Part shown: piece by piece, positions 10,256 through 18,802 of the stretch
Position numbering within the stretch: the stretch's first letter is position 1
Layout of the letters: the number at the start of each line of letters is the position of its first letter
Source of the DNA: Pigoraptor chileana
Lineage: Eukaryota; Opisthokonta; Filasterea
Direction of reading: 5' to 3'
DNA: 33,577 nt
NCBI GenBank assembly: GCA_943704495.1
Contig: CALSCR010000481.1
Location: 1 to 33,577 of the forward strand
The notes under the pieces: model-generated
Database searches by the model: none
The model's input: only the letters and a program-made list of their open reading frames with translations
What the model was told of the DNA's origin: nothing
Position numbers and translations under genes: made by a program

Positions 10256-11269
10256 ATGTCGAAGGGTGCTGCTTGGCGTGCCGCTGGCATGAAGTGAGTT
10301 GATTTTCTTGGTAAATCTAGCGGAACGTTCTTTTGAAAAACATTTCGCAGCCTCTGCATATCTACATGGGTATCTCATGGGATAGCGCTTACTGTAGCGT
10401 TAGATAATTTTCTTCCAGTCGCAAGAAATGAAATTAGAATCCGCAGCACTTCAGGCGTGTTACGACTATTTTATTTATGAAAAAACTCTGCATGTTGCAG
10501 CTACCTTCAATATTCGAGCCTTTGCGCACGGCTTGTTCGACGTGCTCTTAAGGAGGAGCACAAGGTTGTTGCCCTCCGGCGCGAGGAACATGGCCTCAAG
10601 ATGTTCAAGTGGGAAAACGGCAAGGCCACAGCTCCCAGTGAGTTTGCATTGATGGTATCCCGTGTACGCTTTGATTCTGTTTTTCTGTTGTTCCAAAATT
10701 TGAGTCTGTTGATGAACTGTTTATGGCTCTTATTTGTAATTTGTTCGCTTCGTTATGCTGGTGGCTAAACAATATACTCTCAGTAATTTTTGCTATTGAG
10801 TACCCAATCTTGTATACACGCTTCTCCTCAACTCGAACTATGTTTTGTCATGTGTTTGTATTTTTTTATCCCTTGAATCACGTTTTTAAGTGTATTGTTT
10901 CTGCTTTATCTTGAACGCCCAATCATAATTTGTATTGGAGTGACGTTCAGAGGCACTTTGTTGTCGATGGAATTCCATTGCGCATATTCTCTGCGCTCTT
11001 GCTGTGTTGATATCGCTTATCTGGACTCGATGTTGTTTTCCTTGTATGTTTGATGAATTGCTGGTTTCTTGTTTTTACCTGCGCAATATCTCGAATCCGT
11101 CTCCCTCACTCCCATACCAATTATTGTCCTGTTGCAATCGCCTTCTTGATGGGAAAGTCGATTGTGTGCCTTTGAAAACACAATCTGCGCCGTTGCTGAA
11201 CTCATTCAAACAACTTTTCACTATGCAGAGGAGCTCTATGATGCCGGCAACTCCCAGGCTAGCGCATAA
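10256..11269 (+). CDS. ATP5E: Mitochondrial ATP synthase F1 subunit epsilon
   Basis: Three exons, 10256-10293, 10501-10637 and 11229-11269, join in frame to a 71-residue protein. All introns are GT-AG: GTGAGT...GCAG (207 nt) and GTGAGT...GCAG (591 nt). The N-terminus, with W-R-A-A-G-M-N-Y-L-Q-Y-S then C-A-R-L-V-R-R-A-L-K, is the hallmark of the small epsilon subunit (human ATP5F1E, yeast Atp15), which sits in the central stalk of the F1 rotor. K-W-E-N-G-K follows, as in fungal and plant-type versions, then a short tail encoded by exon 3. The start Met is fixed by the conserved N-terminus; such subunits need no cleaved presequence. The third exon rests only on frame and a good acceptor, so the last 13 residues are less certain than the rest. 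Intron 2 is the longest intron in the window and I see no gene in it. Confidence 0.9.
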
Positions 11270-11390
11270 AGCACATAAGCCTTATCGACCCGTTCCCTGC
11301 GATTGCGTGTGTCTAGTGTGTGAAATACTCATAAAAAGTCTCTTTGAATTCGTCTCTATTCTTGGAATTTGTCGCGCTGGAAGAGTTTTT

Positions 11391-12296
11391 TGAGTTTGCA
11401 ACTTTCGGAACCGTCTAAAAGCAGTCGGGCCGGTCCTTCATTTCCTGATTCAATCGTTTTTCCACAAAAGCCAACATCAAGTTGCTATTGCTCGGAATGT
11501 TGTAGCTTACGAAGCATTGCTTGCGTGTTTTTTTGGCTGTAAGTGGAAAACGAGAACACAGCATGAGAGCATGAAGGCAAATCTTAATCGAAAAAAAGCC
11601 TATCAAAGACTGAGAGACTCACATAATCGTTGTGCCAAATTGGAAGAGTTCGTGTCAGCACCCATTCCGATCATGGTCATGGTTGGAGGAATCGTATCCT
11701 GCGCACAGGGTTGTTTACAAAGCGTTACGAATTGCGATGACAGAAACCAGACATAACACTATTGGATGTCCGATTATAGAGCGTCTGATTGCGCTGGGAA
11801 AGAGTTCACGAATAGCTTACCAGGTTCGTCGGGATTCCCATTGCAAAGGTGTCGAAAGAGCCATTTTGTCCAATCCAAACCATAAGACTGTCAGACAACT
11901 TAATCACTTGAAAGAAGATGGCCTGCTCCACATAAAGCTCGGAAAATTTATGCACCTGCAATCGAGTTGGTGTTTCCGACACAACACAGGTGGCCATGTT
12001 GCGTTGTCGTATCAAACTTTGAAAGGTGTTGCGCGGTTGTATGATGTACAGAAAGGAAAACTCTTACCAATTTGCCTGGGTACGCTTGCCGTACAAATAC
12101 TGACCCGGCCGGCGAACCGTGGCGATCAGCCGAGGCAGTCCTGCCGATCTCTCGTAAATTTCACAATGGGATTTTGGACTGCCTTAGGCGACTGAGGGAA
12201 CAAAAGTTCCAGTCTAAGTTCAATATTTTGTACGATCGTTTCTTCACGCATAGTAATTTGAGGACTCTATTGGTGCTATCTTGCTGTGAAAGATAG
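11391..12296 (+). other. Unresolved coding-like region, possibly a multi-exon gene
   Basis: Several plus-strand frames here look like protein but I cannot join them with confidence. One frame is open from about 11394 to 11756 and includes L-K-A-V-G-P-V-L-H-F-L-I and N-V-V-A-Y-E-A-L-L, with a GTAAGT at 11538. A second is open from 11632 to 12195 (187 codons) and includes T-L-K-G-V-A-R-L-Y-D-V-Q. A third ends at a TAG at 12294-12296 after S-K-F-N-I-L-Y-D-R-F-F. In part of the 187-codon frame GC is higher at codon position 1 than at position 2, as in coding sequence. I recognise no family. It would end only 44 nt before the RPN8 start. Minus-strand frames also look plausible (for example 11415-11606), so even the strand is unsure. 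It could also be a decayed gene. Confidence 0.33.
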
Positions 12297-12340
12297 AACA
12301 AATATTGGCGACGCTCTTTTTTCACAACGTCAGAACGAAA

Positions 12341-13779
12341 ATGGCACCCGCTTCTCAACCGACATCTGCTGTGGTGCATCCTCTCGTGTTGCTCAGCGTC
12401 GTCGATCATTACAGCCGTGCTGCGCGTGATTCGAAAAAGCGTGTCGTGGGAATTCTCCTCGGTGCTCAGCGCGGAGGGGTCATTGACGTCTCAAACAGTT
12501 TTGCTGGCAAGTGAAACCGGACTTGCAAAATATTTTTGTTCCTGTTGTCTGCTGAAATTGCAACATCAGATTGTCGGAATTGTTGTATTGCGGCTTTTTA
12601 TTTGTCTCAACCGATGCAGGAGGGGCCAATAATGTCTCTACCCCCAGCTGCTCTTGTTATTGTCCGATGCCCGTGGAACTAACAACAATGTCCTCAATGA
12701 TTTTCGGGTTTTACAAAACCTTTCACCAGTTCCGTTTGAGGAAGATGAAAAGGATCCTTCCGTTTGGTTCCTGGACCATAACTACCTCGATAACATGTGG
12801 GCCATGTTTCGAAAAGTCAATGGTGAGAGACGCGCAAATGTAATCAATTGGCATCAAGAAAAATGTAAATCAATTGGCATTCCCTGTGTGCCTTTACTTA
12901 CGCGTTATTCAATTTGACTTGCAGCGAAGGAAAGGATCATTGGCTGGTATCACACGGGCCCGAAGCTGAGGCAAAACGACCTCGAGATTAACGAGCTTAT
13001 CCGCCGGTTTACGCCGAGTCCACTGCTTGTCATCATCGGCGTTCATCCGAAGGACCAAGGCCTGCCGTCTGACGCTTACATTGCCGTGGAAGAAATTCAC
13101 GAGGTGAGTTTGTCAATGCGTTCCTCCGTGAGCCCCCCCCCCCTGCCCGCCAGTACTTCAAAACGAATGGAAGGATAGTGGTTGTCACACACCAGCAATA
13201 ACAAGACATTGTATTGATTTCTTTTTTGTGAATTGTTCCTCGACCTCTTCGTGTTAGGACGGTACTCCGTCTTCCAAGACATTTGAGCACATTGCGAGCG
13301 AAATTGGCGCCGAGGAAGCCGAAGAGGTCGGCGTGGAGCATCTTTTGCGCGACATTAAGGATAGTACAGTCGGCACGCTCGCTGAGCGCATCACAACGCA
13401 GCTCACCTCATTGAGGAGGCTCTTTTCGCGACTTCAGGAAATCCACGACTACCTTGGGAAGGTCTCAGATGGCAAGCTCCCCGTCAACCATCAGATCGTG
13501 TACCAGCTGCAAGACATTTTCAATCTCTTGCCGAACGTGAACGTCGAGGAGATGGTCCAGTCGTTTGCTGTCGAAACCAATGACGAAATGCTCGTCATCT
13601 ACCTCTCGTCCCTCATACGTGCCGTCATTGCTCTCCACGGCCTGATCAACAACAAGATTTCGAACCGTGAAGCCGAAAAGAAGCTCGATCAGCCGAAGGA
13701 AGAAAAGAAAGAGCCCGCAAAGGACGCAAAGGACGCAAAGGACGGAAAGGATAAGAAGAAGGCCGATGGAAAGGACTGA
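12341..13779 (+). CDS. RPN8: 26S proteasome regulatory subunit RPN8 (PSMD7)
   Basis: Four exons (12341-12506, 12730-12822, 12925-13103, 13258-13779) give a 319-residue protein, close to human PSMD7 at 324. RPN8 is a lid subunit of the 19S particle; its MPN domain pairs with the deubiquitinase RPN11. Conserved stretches include [13 protein letters not shown] at the start, V-S-N-S-F-A-V-P-F-E-E-D across the first junction, [30 protein letters not shown], and I-N-N-K-I near the end. The JAMM metal-binding motif is absent, as expected for the inactive MPN partner. The tail after residue about 285 is Lys/Glu/Asp-rich. Intron 1 has a GC donor (GCAAGT); introns 2 and 3 are GT-AG. Intron 3 carries a run of 11 C at 13133-13143. 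Confidence 0.97.
12507..12729 (+). other. GC-AG intron in RPN8
   Basis: The frame joining S-N-S-F-A to V-P-F-E-E-D requires the donor GCAAGT at 12507. The nearby GTGAAA at 12511 would shift the frame and reach a stop within three codons. The acceptor is TTTCACCAG. Confidence 0.85.
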
Positions 13780-13956
13780 CCTATGTAAAATACAGTGCTG
13801 TTTGGCGTATTCAAGGAAGCAAAAGTGATTCATCGATGATCTTTTGACTGGTTACGGCGCAGCAGAGTATTTTTGAGCACATGAGCAACTAATTATGTTT
13901 CTTGCCCTTTATGTTCCGATAGAAGTGAAAAGTAGCAGAGGCTGTGGCGGTTCCAA

Positions 13957-13962
13957 AATAAA
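13957..13962 (+). terminator. Poly(A) signal AATAAA downstream of RPN8
   Basis: A perfect AATAAA lies about 180 nt after the RPN8 stop codon, followed by the repeat at 13967-13996. The role is inferred from position. Confidence 0.5.
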
Positions 13963-13966
13963 ATCT

Positions 13967-13996
13967 GCAGCCAGCAGAGCAGCCAGCAGCGCAGCG
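13967..13996. repeat. Short 12-nt tandem repeat
   Basis: Two adjacent 12-nt units, GCAGCCAGCAGA and GCAGCCAGCAGC, are followed by a partial third unit. Confidence 0.8.
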
Positions 13997-14489
13997 GTAG
14001 TAAGCAGACTAAGTTAGTAGCTGAGCTGCATTTGCTCATCCAGTAACATCCCAAAAAATTTCAAATCCGGACTAAACTCTGAATTACTCGGAACAATCCT
14101 GGATACACCCAAACACAGGGCAAAAACACAGTCTGAGCGAGACACTGGACGTAATGTTTGTCTTCATGCAGTTTTCGGCTATTGCGAGGCTATTTTATGC
14201 AGAGGCTCGTTCTTATAGTCTCTTTATCGTTTCAACGAGCATCGTTTAGTCTTCAATTATTGATTTTCAACTGTCTTGGTTTGCGAGGTCCACTTTACGT
14301 TGACCATTTCTCGCCTCAATTGCTTCAGCAAAAAACTGCATGTCCCCTGGGGGACGATATAGCTTCGTGCACTTCCGTGGAGTGAATTCACTACGTAACG
14401 CGCTCGTATCTTCATTGTAGGAACGAGGCGGCTGCCATTTGCGGTCGCCTCCATTTTTCTCCTTTCCGTTGCAACCCAACGCTGTGCAA

Positions 14490-15869
14490 ATGGAGCGCGA
14501 AAAGCTCTCTGTATTCGTGGGAACGTGGAATGTAGGAAATGCTCCACCACCAGCGGACCTGTCCCCCTGGATTCCCCGCGATGCGTGCGACATTTACGCC
14601 ATTGGCGTGCAAGAGTGCCAATATGAACAACGGCCTCCGTATGAGTCGTGCGAGGACGACTGGTTCTCGACAATTCGCTCGCATCTCGGCGGTGACTATG
14701 AGCCACTCGAGTGTTTTTCCATTACTCCCATGACGGTCGACACATACAAGAATCCCGAAGATTTCATGAAGGCGGTCGAGTCTGGTAAGGCGAGATCGGG
14801 TGAAATTCGGCTCGGTGTGTTCGTGCGAAGATCCATTGCACACAAGGTTAGCGCCACGCAAAAGGCGCTGCGGACCACTGGAAGACTGAACGGTCTTTCG
14901 GGCAATAAGGGCGGGTTGTGTGTTTATTTTCGCTACGGAGAAGCAACGTTCGTCTTCATTAACGCTCATCTCAACGCTCACGCGGAGAATCTTGAGCGGC
15001 GCAACCAGGATGTTGTGAGCATAAACAGCGGCTTGCGGGTTGGGCATACCGAATTCGACGCAGTCACCCAGTCGACATTCGCCTTCTGGTTTGGAGATCT
15101 CAACTACCGACTCGATTTTGAAGACGTAGAACTCAGCAACCGACTGCTCGCGAACGCCGACGCTTCCGGTCTGTGCGCTTACGACCAGTTGAAGCGAGAG
15201 CAGGACGGTGGGCGCGCTTTTCAGGGTTTCAGTGAGGGCGAGATCAAGTTCCTACCGACGTTCAAGGTGAAGAAGGGCAAGGGCACATACGATCCCCAGC
15301 GAGTTCCCAGTTATTGTGACCGCGTCATGTATAGGGCGCATCCGGGATGCGGCATTTCAATCCGGTCTTACACATCGGCCCCGGGTGTCCTCACGAGTGA
15401 TCACATGCCCGTCTCGGCGACGTTTGATGTGGAACCCATATACCGCATTCCCACCGGATTTGCGGCCTCTGGCGTCACTGCCGCGATTACTTTTTCCGGC
15501 TTGCGCGTGCACAAACTTCAGCCGTCGTCCAAGCATTTTGTGACTGACAGCACATGCCAACCAGTTCTCAAGGCCGCCGTCATTACGTCCAAGTCGACGT
15601 CTGAGGGTGATATAAAGTCGCCCGCTGTGGACTGGTCGTGGACGGACTCTCTACGCATTGCGGTTCTCTCATCGAATGTTGATTACGTGCGTGAATCCCA
15701 CGTTCTCATCGCCATGCGTGACTCAAAACGCCCCCGCAACCTCCTTGGCGAGGGCGTCGTCAGTCTCGCAGGCGTCGACTCCACTCCCAAAGAGTTTGAG
15801 GTGCAGCTGCGGCAATTCGGTCTGCCCATTGCGGTACTGTGTGGCACGGTCAGACTCGATGAGGAATGA
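14490..15869 (+). CDS. Inositol polyphosphate 5-phosphatase with C2-like C-terminal domain
   Basis: An intronless frame encodes 459 residues from the Met at 14490. An in-frame Met at 14439 would add 17 residues (S-P-P-F-F-S-F-P), but the family core begins right after 14490. The 5-phosphatase catalytic fold is clear: G-T-W-N-V-G-N (Trp14), F-W-F-G-D-L-N-Y-R (Asp203, Asn205), P-S-Y-C-D-R-V-M-Y (Asp277, Arg278) and T-S-D-H-M-P-V (Asp304, His305). These supply the magnesium site and catalytic residues that remove the 5-phosphate from inositol phosphates or phosphoinositides. Residues from about 325 to 459 form a beta-rich module beginning I-T-F-S-G-L-R-V, placed like the C2 domain after the phosphatase core in SHIP-type enzymes. 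No SH2, SAC or Ras-binding part is present. It probably acts at the cytosolic face of membranes. Confidence 0.92.
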   Translation: MEREKLSVFVGTWNVGNAPPPADLSPWIPRDACDIYAIGVQECQYEQRPPYESCEDDWFSTIRSHLGGDYEPLECFSITPMTVDTYKNPEDFMKAVESGKARSGEIRLGVFVRRSIAHKVSATQKALRTTGRLNGLSGNKGGLCVYFRYGEATFVFINAHLNAHAENLERRNQDVVSINSGLRVGHTEFDAVTQSTFAFWFGDLNYRLDFEDVELSNRLLANADASGLCAYDQLKREQDGGRAFQGFSEGEIKFLPTFKVKKGKGTYDPQRVPSYCDRVMYRAHPGCGISIRSYTSAPGVLTSDHMPVSATFDVEPIYRIPTGFAASGVTAAITFSGLRVHKLQPSSKHFVTDSTCQPVLKAAVITSKSTSEGDIKSPAVDWSWTDSLRIAVLSSNVDYVRESHVLIAMRDSKRPRNLLGEGVVSLAGVDSTPKEFEVQLRQFGLPIAVLCGTVRLDEE

Positions 15870-16363
15870 TCTGGCCCTTTGCCTGCGGCGTGGCGGTGTA
15901 TGTTTTTCTTATGTTCCCAAAACTCGTTGAGCATTTTGCTTTTCTGTGTTGTTTGGACAATCCCCATTTATTCTGGTTTTTTGCTATTTCTTCGTCGAGA
16001 TTTTTTTCTTTCTTTCTGACCTGCGTGCATGTCCCCGTGTTGGTGTGTGGAAACAAAGCCGATGTCGGATGCGTCCTTGCTGCTCTTAACACTTACTGTC
16101 GGAAGGTTTCGGTGTAATAGTCAGTTGTAAATCGGAAATGTTTCCGATGCGAAGGCACGTGATACCAATTTCAAAACAAATCCGTTTGTACCACTCTGCC
16201 GTAGACTGTTCCGTCGAATGATTGAAGTGAACCTTCGTCAAAGAACTGTAGGCGTATTTGAAGCTTTATTTGTTTGTGACTGCCAACTCGGATGCCAACA
16301 GAACTCCACAACGAGACGTTTTATCCGTGCTGATCCTGTGGATCACGCGTCAGTGATAGTGAT
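15870..16363. other. Intergenic region upstream of the ankyrin/J-domain gene
   Basis: This stretch holds a T-rich 3' flank of the phosphatase gene and a CACGTGAT site at 16156-16163, about 200 nt before the next start codon. No exon was recognised. Confidence 0.55.
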
Positions 16364-18313
16364 ATGGCGTCCCAAAAGCTGGAGGATTGGTTCGCTAAGG
16401 TGCGGTCGGGCGACTATGACGCTGTAGAAAAGCTCCTCGCGAAGAAAGCGTCCTTTTGGAAGGGAACGGTGAAAGCGACTATAAAGGGAAGGCTGCCAGA
16501 AGTCAACGATGTCGAGCCAGGTACCGAGAACACGGCGCTTCACATTGCCGCTGAAATTGGTTCGGTGCGAGTCGTTGAAGTTCTCCTCGAAGGCGGGGCT
16601 GAGGCGTCCTTGCGCAACGGAAAGGGTGACACGGCGTTGCACGCGGCGATCCGTGCAAACAAGGTGGACATCGTCAAGCAGCTCGTGCGTGTGAAGGGCG
16701 CTCATACTGAAGACAGAACGGCCCCGCGCATTGCTCCAATCGACACCGAAACATGCTTGCACCTCGCATGCCAACTAGGGCGTAGTGCCGTCGTGGAAAC
16801 GCTTTTAGGATGTGGCGCGAACGTGGATGCCCTGACGTCCTCGACGAAACGGACGCCGCTACATCTCGCGGCCGCGGGTGGTCACCCAGATATTGTGTTA
16901 GCGTTGCTCGCCCAGGGCGCCTCGACGTCCGCTAAGGACGGCTCGGGACGAACTCCTTCCGACCTTGCCGTCGACGCAAAAACTAAGGGCGCATTCGAAG
17001 AGTACGCTGCACAGCGTGCGTCTGCGTCTTCATCCGGATCTCACGGAACTGCAAAGAAGCAACAAGAAGCACCGCCACCGCCGGAACCCAAGAAGCCTGC
17101 CGGCCCGGATTACTACGAGCTGCTCAAAGTCCCAAGGAATGTTTCTCCTACCACGCTTAAAAAATCTTTCCGGAAGCTCGCGGTACAATACCATCCCGAC
17201 AAAAATCCAGATGCGAAGGATCTTTTCCAGCAAATCAACCACGCATTTAAAGTGTTGTCTGATCCGCAGCAACGGGACGTCTATGATAAGCACGGTGGAG
17301 ACGCAGTCGAGGAGCTTATCCAAGACAACCTGCGACAAAAGCAGACGATGGTCCAAGAAGACCTTGACGACATTTTCGGGGATCTTGCAAAGGAGGTCGA
17401 TTCTGCCAAAGCGAACACCGAAAAGAACGCCGAGGATGATCTGCTTGACCGCGTGGAGGAGCAGCTGAGCGGCATGGGTCACCAACCACAGGCAACGCAC
17501 AATTCACACGGTGTCACGTCAGGCTATGATGAGGACGTGGACAGTGCGGCTTCTCGCCCGCCAGTCGTCGTTGTGGCCGATGTGGACATTTCGGTCCTCG
17601 ATGGGCTTCTGGACGACATTGCGCTTCACAAGAGTGGGAGCGGTATTGACGAAAACGCTGGAGGCGGCAGCAAATTTGGCGCCTCTCCTTCTGTCGAAGA
17701 TGCGAGTCACAAGCGGCCGGCATCTTTTCATCCAGAACGCCTGTTTGGCTTCGACCCCACCGCCAATGTGCTCGACAGCGTGCAGATTTCGACCACCCCG
17801 GTCACATCTCCCAACAACACGACGCCAGTGCAGAGACCGGAATCGTTTCACCCGGAGAGACTTTTTGGGTACGATCCTTCATTCACAGCTGCTGACGCCG
17901 TCCCTTCCACCCGGGCTCAATCGGCCTCGCCTGCCACTACTGCGCAGCGGCCCCTGTCATTCCATCCGGAGCGTTTGTTTGGACTTGAAACCGACTCAAC
18001 CGTTCCGGAATCAACATCTGCTGCTGTTCCCAGCGTCATTGCACCGACAATCGTTGTGGCGACGTCTCCTTCTCCAACGAGGAGTGCGGCAGCTGCTGAG
18101 AGGGCCGGACTGCAGTTGACCGGCAAGGATGGTCCGTCGGCGCGGCCAGTGTCGTTCCATCCGGAGAGGCTTTTTGGATTTGATCCGTCTGCAAGCGTTC
18201 CCGATGCCGTGCCTCAGACCATCCCCGCGAACGGTTCTGCCGATGTGTTGGCAATGTCGGGCAATGATCTCGACAAGTTTTTTAGTGACATTGGGGTTTC
18301 TTTGGACCTATGA
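16364..18313 (+). CDS. Ankyrin-repeat/J-domain (DnaJ-like) co-chaperone with fourfold FHPERLFG motif
   Basis: An intronless frame of 649 residues. Residues about 55-207 hold four ankyrin repeats (T-A-L-H-I-A-A, T-A-L-H-A-A-I, T-C-L-H-L-A-C, T-P-L-H-L-A-A). After a Pro/Ser linker, residues 248-312 are a J domain starting D-Y-Y-E-L-L-K-V, with the HPD motif at His277-Pro278-Asp279, so it should stimulate an Hsp70 ATPase. There is no Gly/Phe region, zinc finger or type I/II client-binding domain. The C-terminal half is low-complexity apart from four copies of R-P[10 protein letters not shown][FYL]-[DE] at residues 451, 491, 529 and 594. The extreme C-terminus is [11 protein letters not shown]. 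The ankyrin repeats probably choose a partner for Hsp70, and the repeated peptide looks like a multivalent docking motif; both ideas are inference. Confidence 0.92.
   Translation: MASQKLEDWFAKVRSGDYDAVEKLLAKKASFWKGTVKATIKGRLPEVNDVEPGTENTALHIAAEIGSVRVVEVLLEGGAEASLRNGKGDTALHAAIRANKVDIVKQLVRVKGAHTEDRTAPRIAPIDTETCLHLACQLGRSAVVETLLGCGANVDALTSSTKRTPLHLAAAGGHPDIVLALLAQGASTSAKDGSGRTPSDLAVDAKTKGAFEEYAAQRASASSSGSHGTAKKQQEAPPPPEPKKPAGPDYYELLKVPRNVSPTTLKKSFRKLAVQYHPDKNPDAKDLFQQINHAFKVLSDPQQRDVYDKHGGDAVEELIQDNLRQKQTMVQEDLDDIFGDLAKEVDSAKANTEKNAEDDLLDRVEEQLSGMGHQPQATHNSHGVTSGYDEDVDSAASRPPVVVVADVDISVLDGLLDDIALHKSGSGIDENAGGGSKFGASPSVEDASHKRPASFHPERLFGFDPTANVLDSVQISTTPVTSPNNTTPVQRPESFHPERLFGYDPSFTAADAVPSTRAQSASPATTAQRPLSFHPERLFGLETDSTVPESTSAAVPSVIAPTIVVATSPSPTRSAAAAERAGLQLTGKDGPSARPVSFHPERLFGFDPSASVPDAVPQTIPANGSADVLAMSGNDLDKFFSDIGVSLDL
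17714..18184 (+). repeat. Four copies of the R-P[10 protein letters not shown] motif
   Basis: The copies lie at 17714-17755, 17834-17875, 17948-17989 and 18143-18184. The peptide is nearly invariant while synonymous codons differ (the inner Arg is CGC, AGA, CGT, AGG; the Gly is GGC, GGG, GGA, GGA). This indicates old duplication kept by selection on the protein, not a recent DNA expansion. Confidence 0.93.
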
Positions 18314-18423
18314 TTGTGTTTTGCAGTTTTTTGCTTAACACTGGATTGGGGGAACCCATTCGCCATTGGCTGGCGTATGGGATGAACAAACGGCCGCACC
18401 TGAATGGTGTATAATGCTACGCA

Positions 18424-18636
18424 CTAGTCGTTGGCACTAGCGAAGTCGATTGCACTGGCCATAGCTTGTAATTCAGGATAAGAGAAATGAAGCTGTAACA
18501 TGCACTTGAGGGACGTCAGGAATGGCGCCTCAATTCGGGAGTAAACTGAGATGGCGCTGTTTTTGTTTGTATAGATCGCAGCATTCTGATGCCGGGCCAT
18601 CCAATTGATAAATTTTGCCGTCGCCACCGGACTCAT
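18424..18636 (-). CDS. Possible small protein, 70 residues, unrecognised
   Basis: The frame starts at ATG 18636 and ends at TAG 18424. It reads like a folded, alpha-helical protein (K-F-I-N-W-M-A-R-H-Q-N-A, then L-K-C-M-L-Q-L-H-F-S-Y-P-E-L) with ordinary codon use. It would be head-to-head with the MYND gene across 166 nt that contain TGACGTCA, and tail-to-tail with the ankyrin/J gene 110 nt away, an arrangement seen elsewhere in this window. No family is recognised and an in-frame stop lies just upstream, so it is either a complete small gene or chance. Confidence 0.35.
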   Translation of the reverse strand: MSPVATAKFINWMARHQNAAIYTNKNSAISVYSRIEAPFLTSLKCMLQLHFSYPELQAMASAIDFASAND

Positions 18637-18720
18637 GTGCGCCCTCGGCCCCTCGGTTCACGTCTGGGCCTGATGATATTTCAGAAGTTAACCCGCTCGC
18701 ACAGGCCAATGATTCACTTT

Positions 18721-18728
18721 TGACGTCA
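18721..18728. promoter_or_regulatory. TGACGTCA (CRE-like) palindrome upstream of the MYND gene
   Basis: A perfect ATF/CREB-type bZIP palindrome lies 75 nt before the MYND start codon. It is embedded in the longer dyad TTTGACGTCAAA. The function is inferred from sequence only. Confidence 0.4.
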
Positions 18729-18802
18729 AATCTATTCAATAAGATCAAACACGAAAAGGAGCAAGCCACTAGAACTCCGTCGACTGTTCCCTCTGAGAAA
18801 CA

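Larger units (their letters stand above)
13780..14489. other. Intergenic region between RPN8 and the 5-phosphatase
   Basis: This stretch holds the RPN8 3' end with a poly(A) signal at 13957-13962, a short GC-rich tandem repeat just after it, and presumably the promoter and 5' leader of the phosphatase gene. No coding exon was recognised. Confidence 0.6.
18314..18802. other. Intergenic region between ankyrin/J and MYND genes
   Basis: About 490 nt. It contains a possible small minus-strand gene (18424-18636) and a perfect TGACGTCA at 18721-18728 between that gene and the MYND start. A plus-strand frame ending at the TGA at 18804-18806 overlaps the MYND start codon; it has no ATG and I treat it as chance. 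Confidence 0.5.

Noticed and set aside
10638-11228. A box C/D snoRNA in the long second intron of the ATP synthase epsilon gene
   Set aside because: Two TTGATGA words resemble box C, but no matching CTGA box with terminal pairing was found at suitable spacing.
17511-18119. A 202-codon overlapping frame inside the ankyrin/J-domain gene
   Set aside because: It is a shadow of the correct frame, which carries the J-domain tail and the four conserved motifs; the alternative is Arg/Ser/Pro-rich with no recognisable content.
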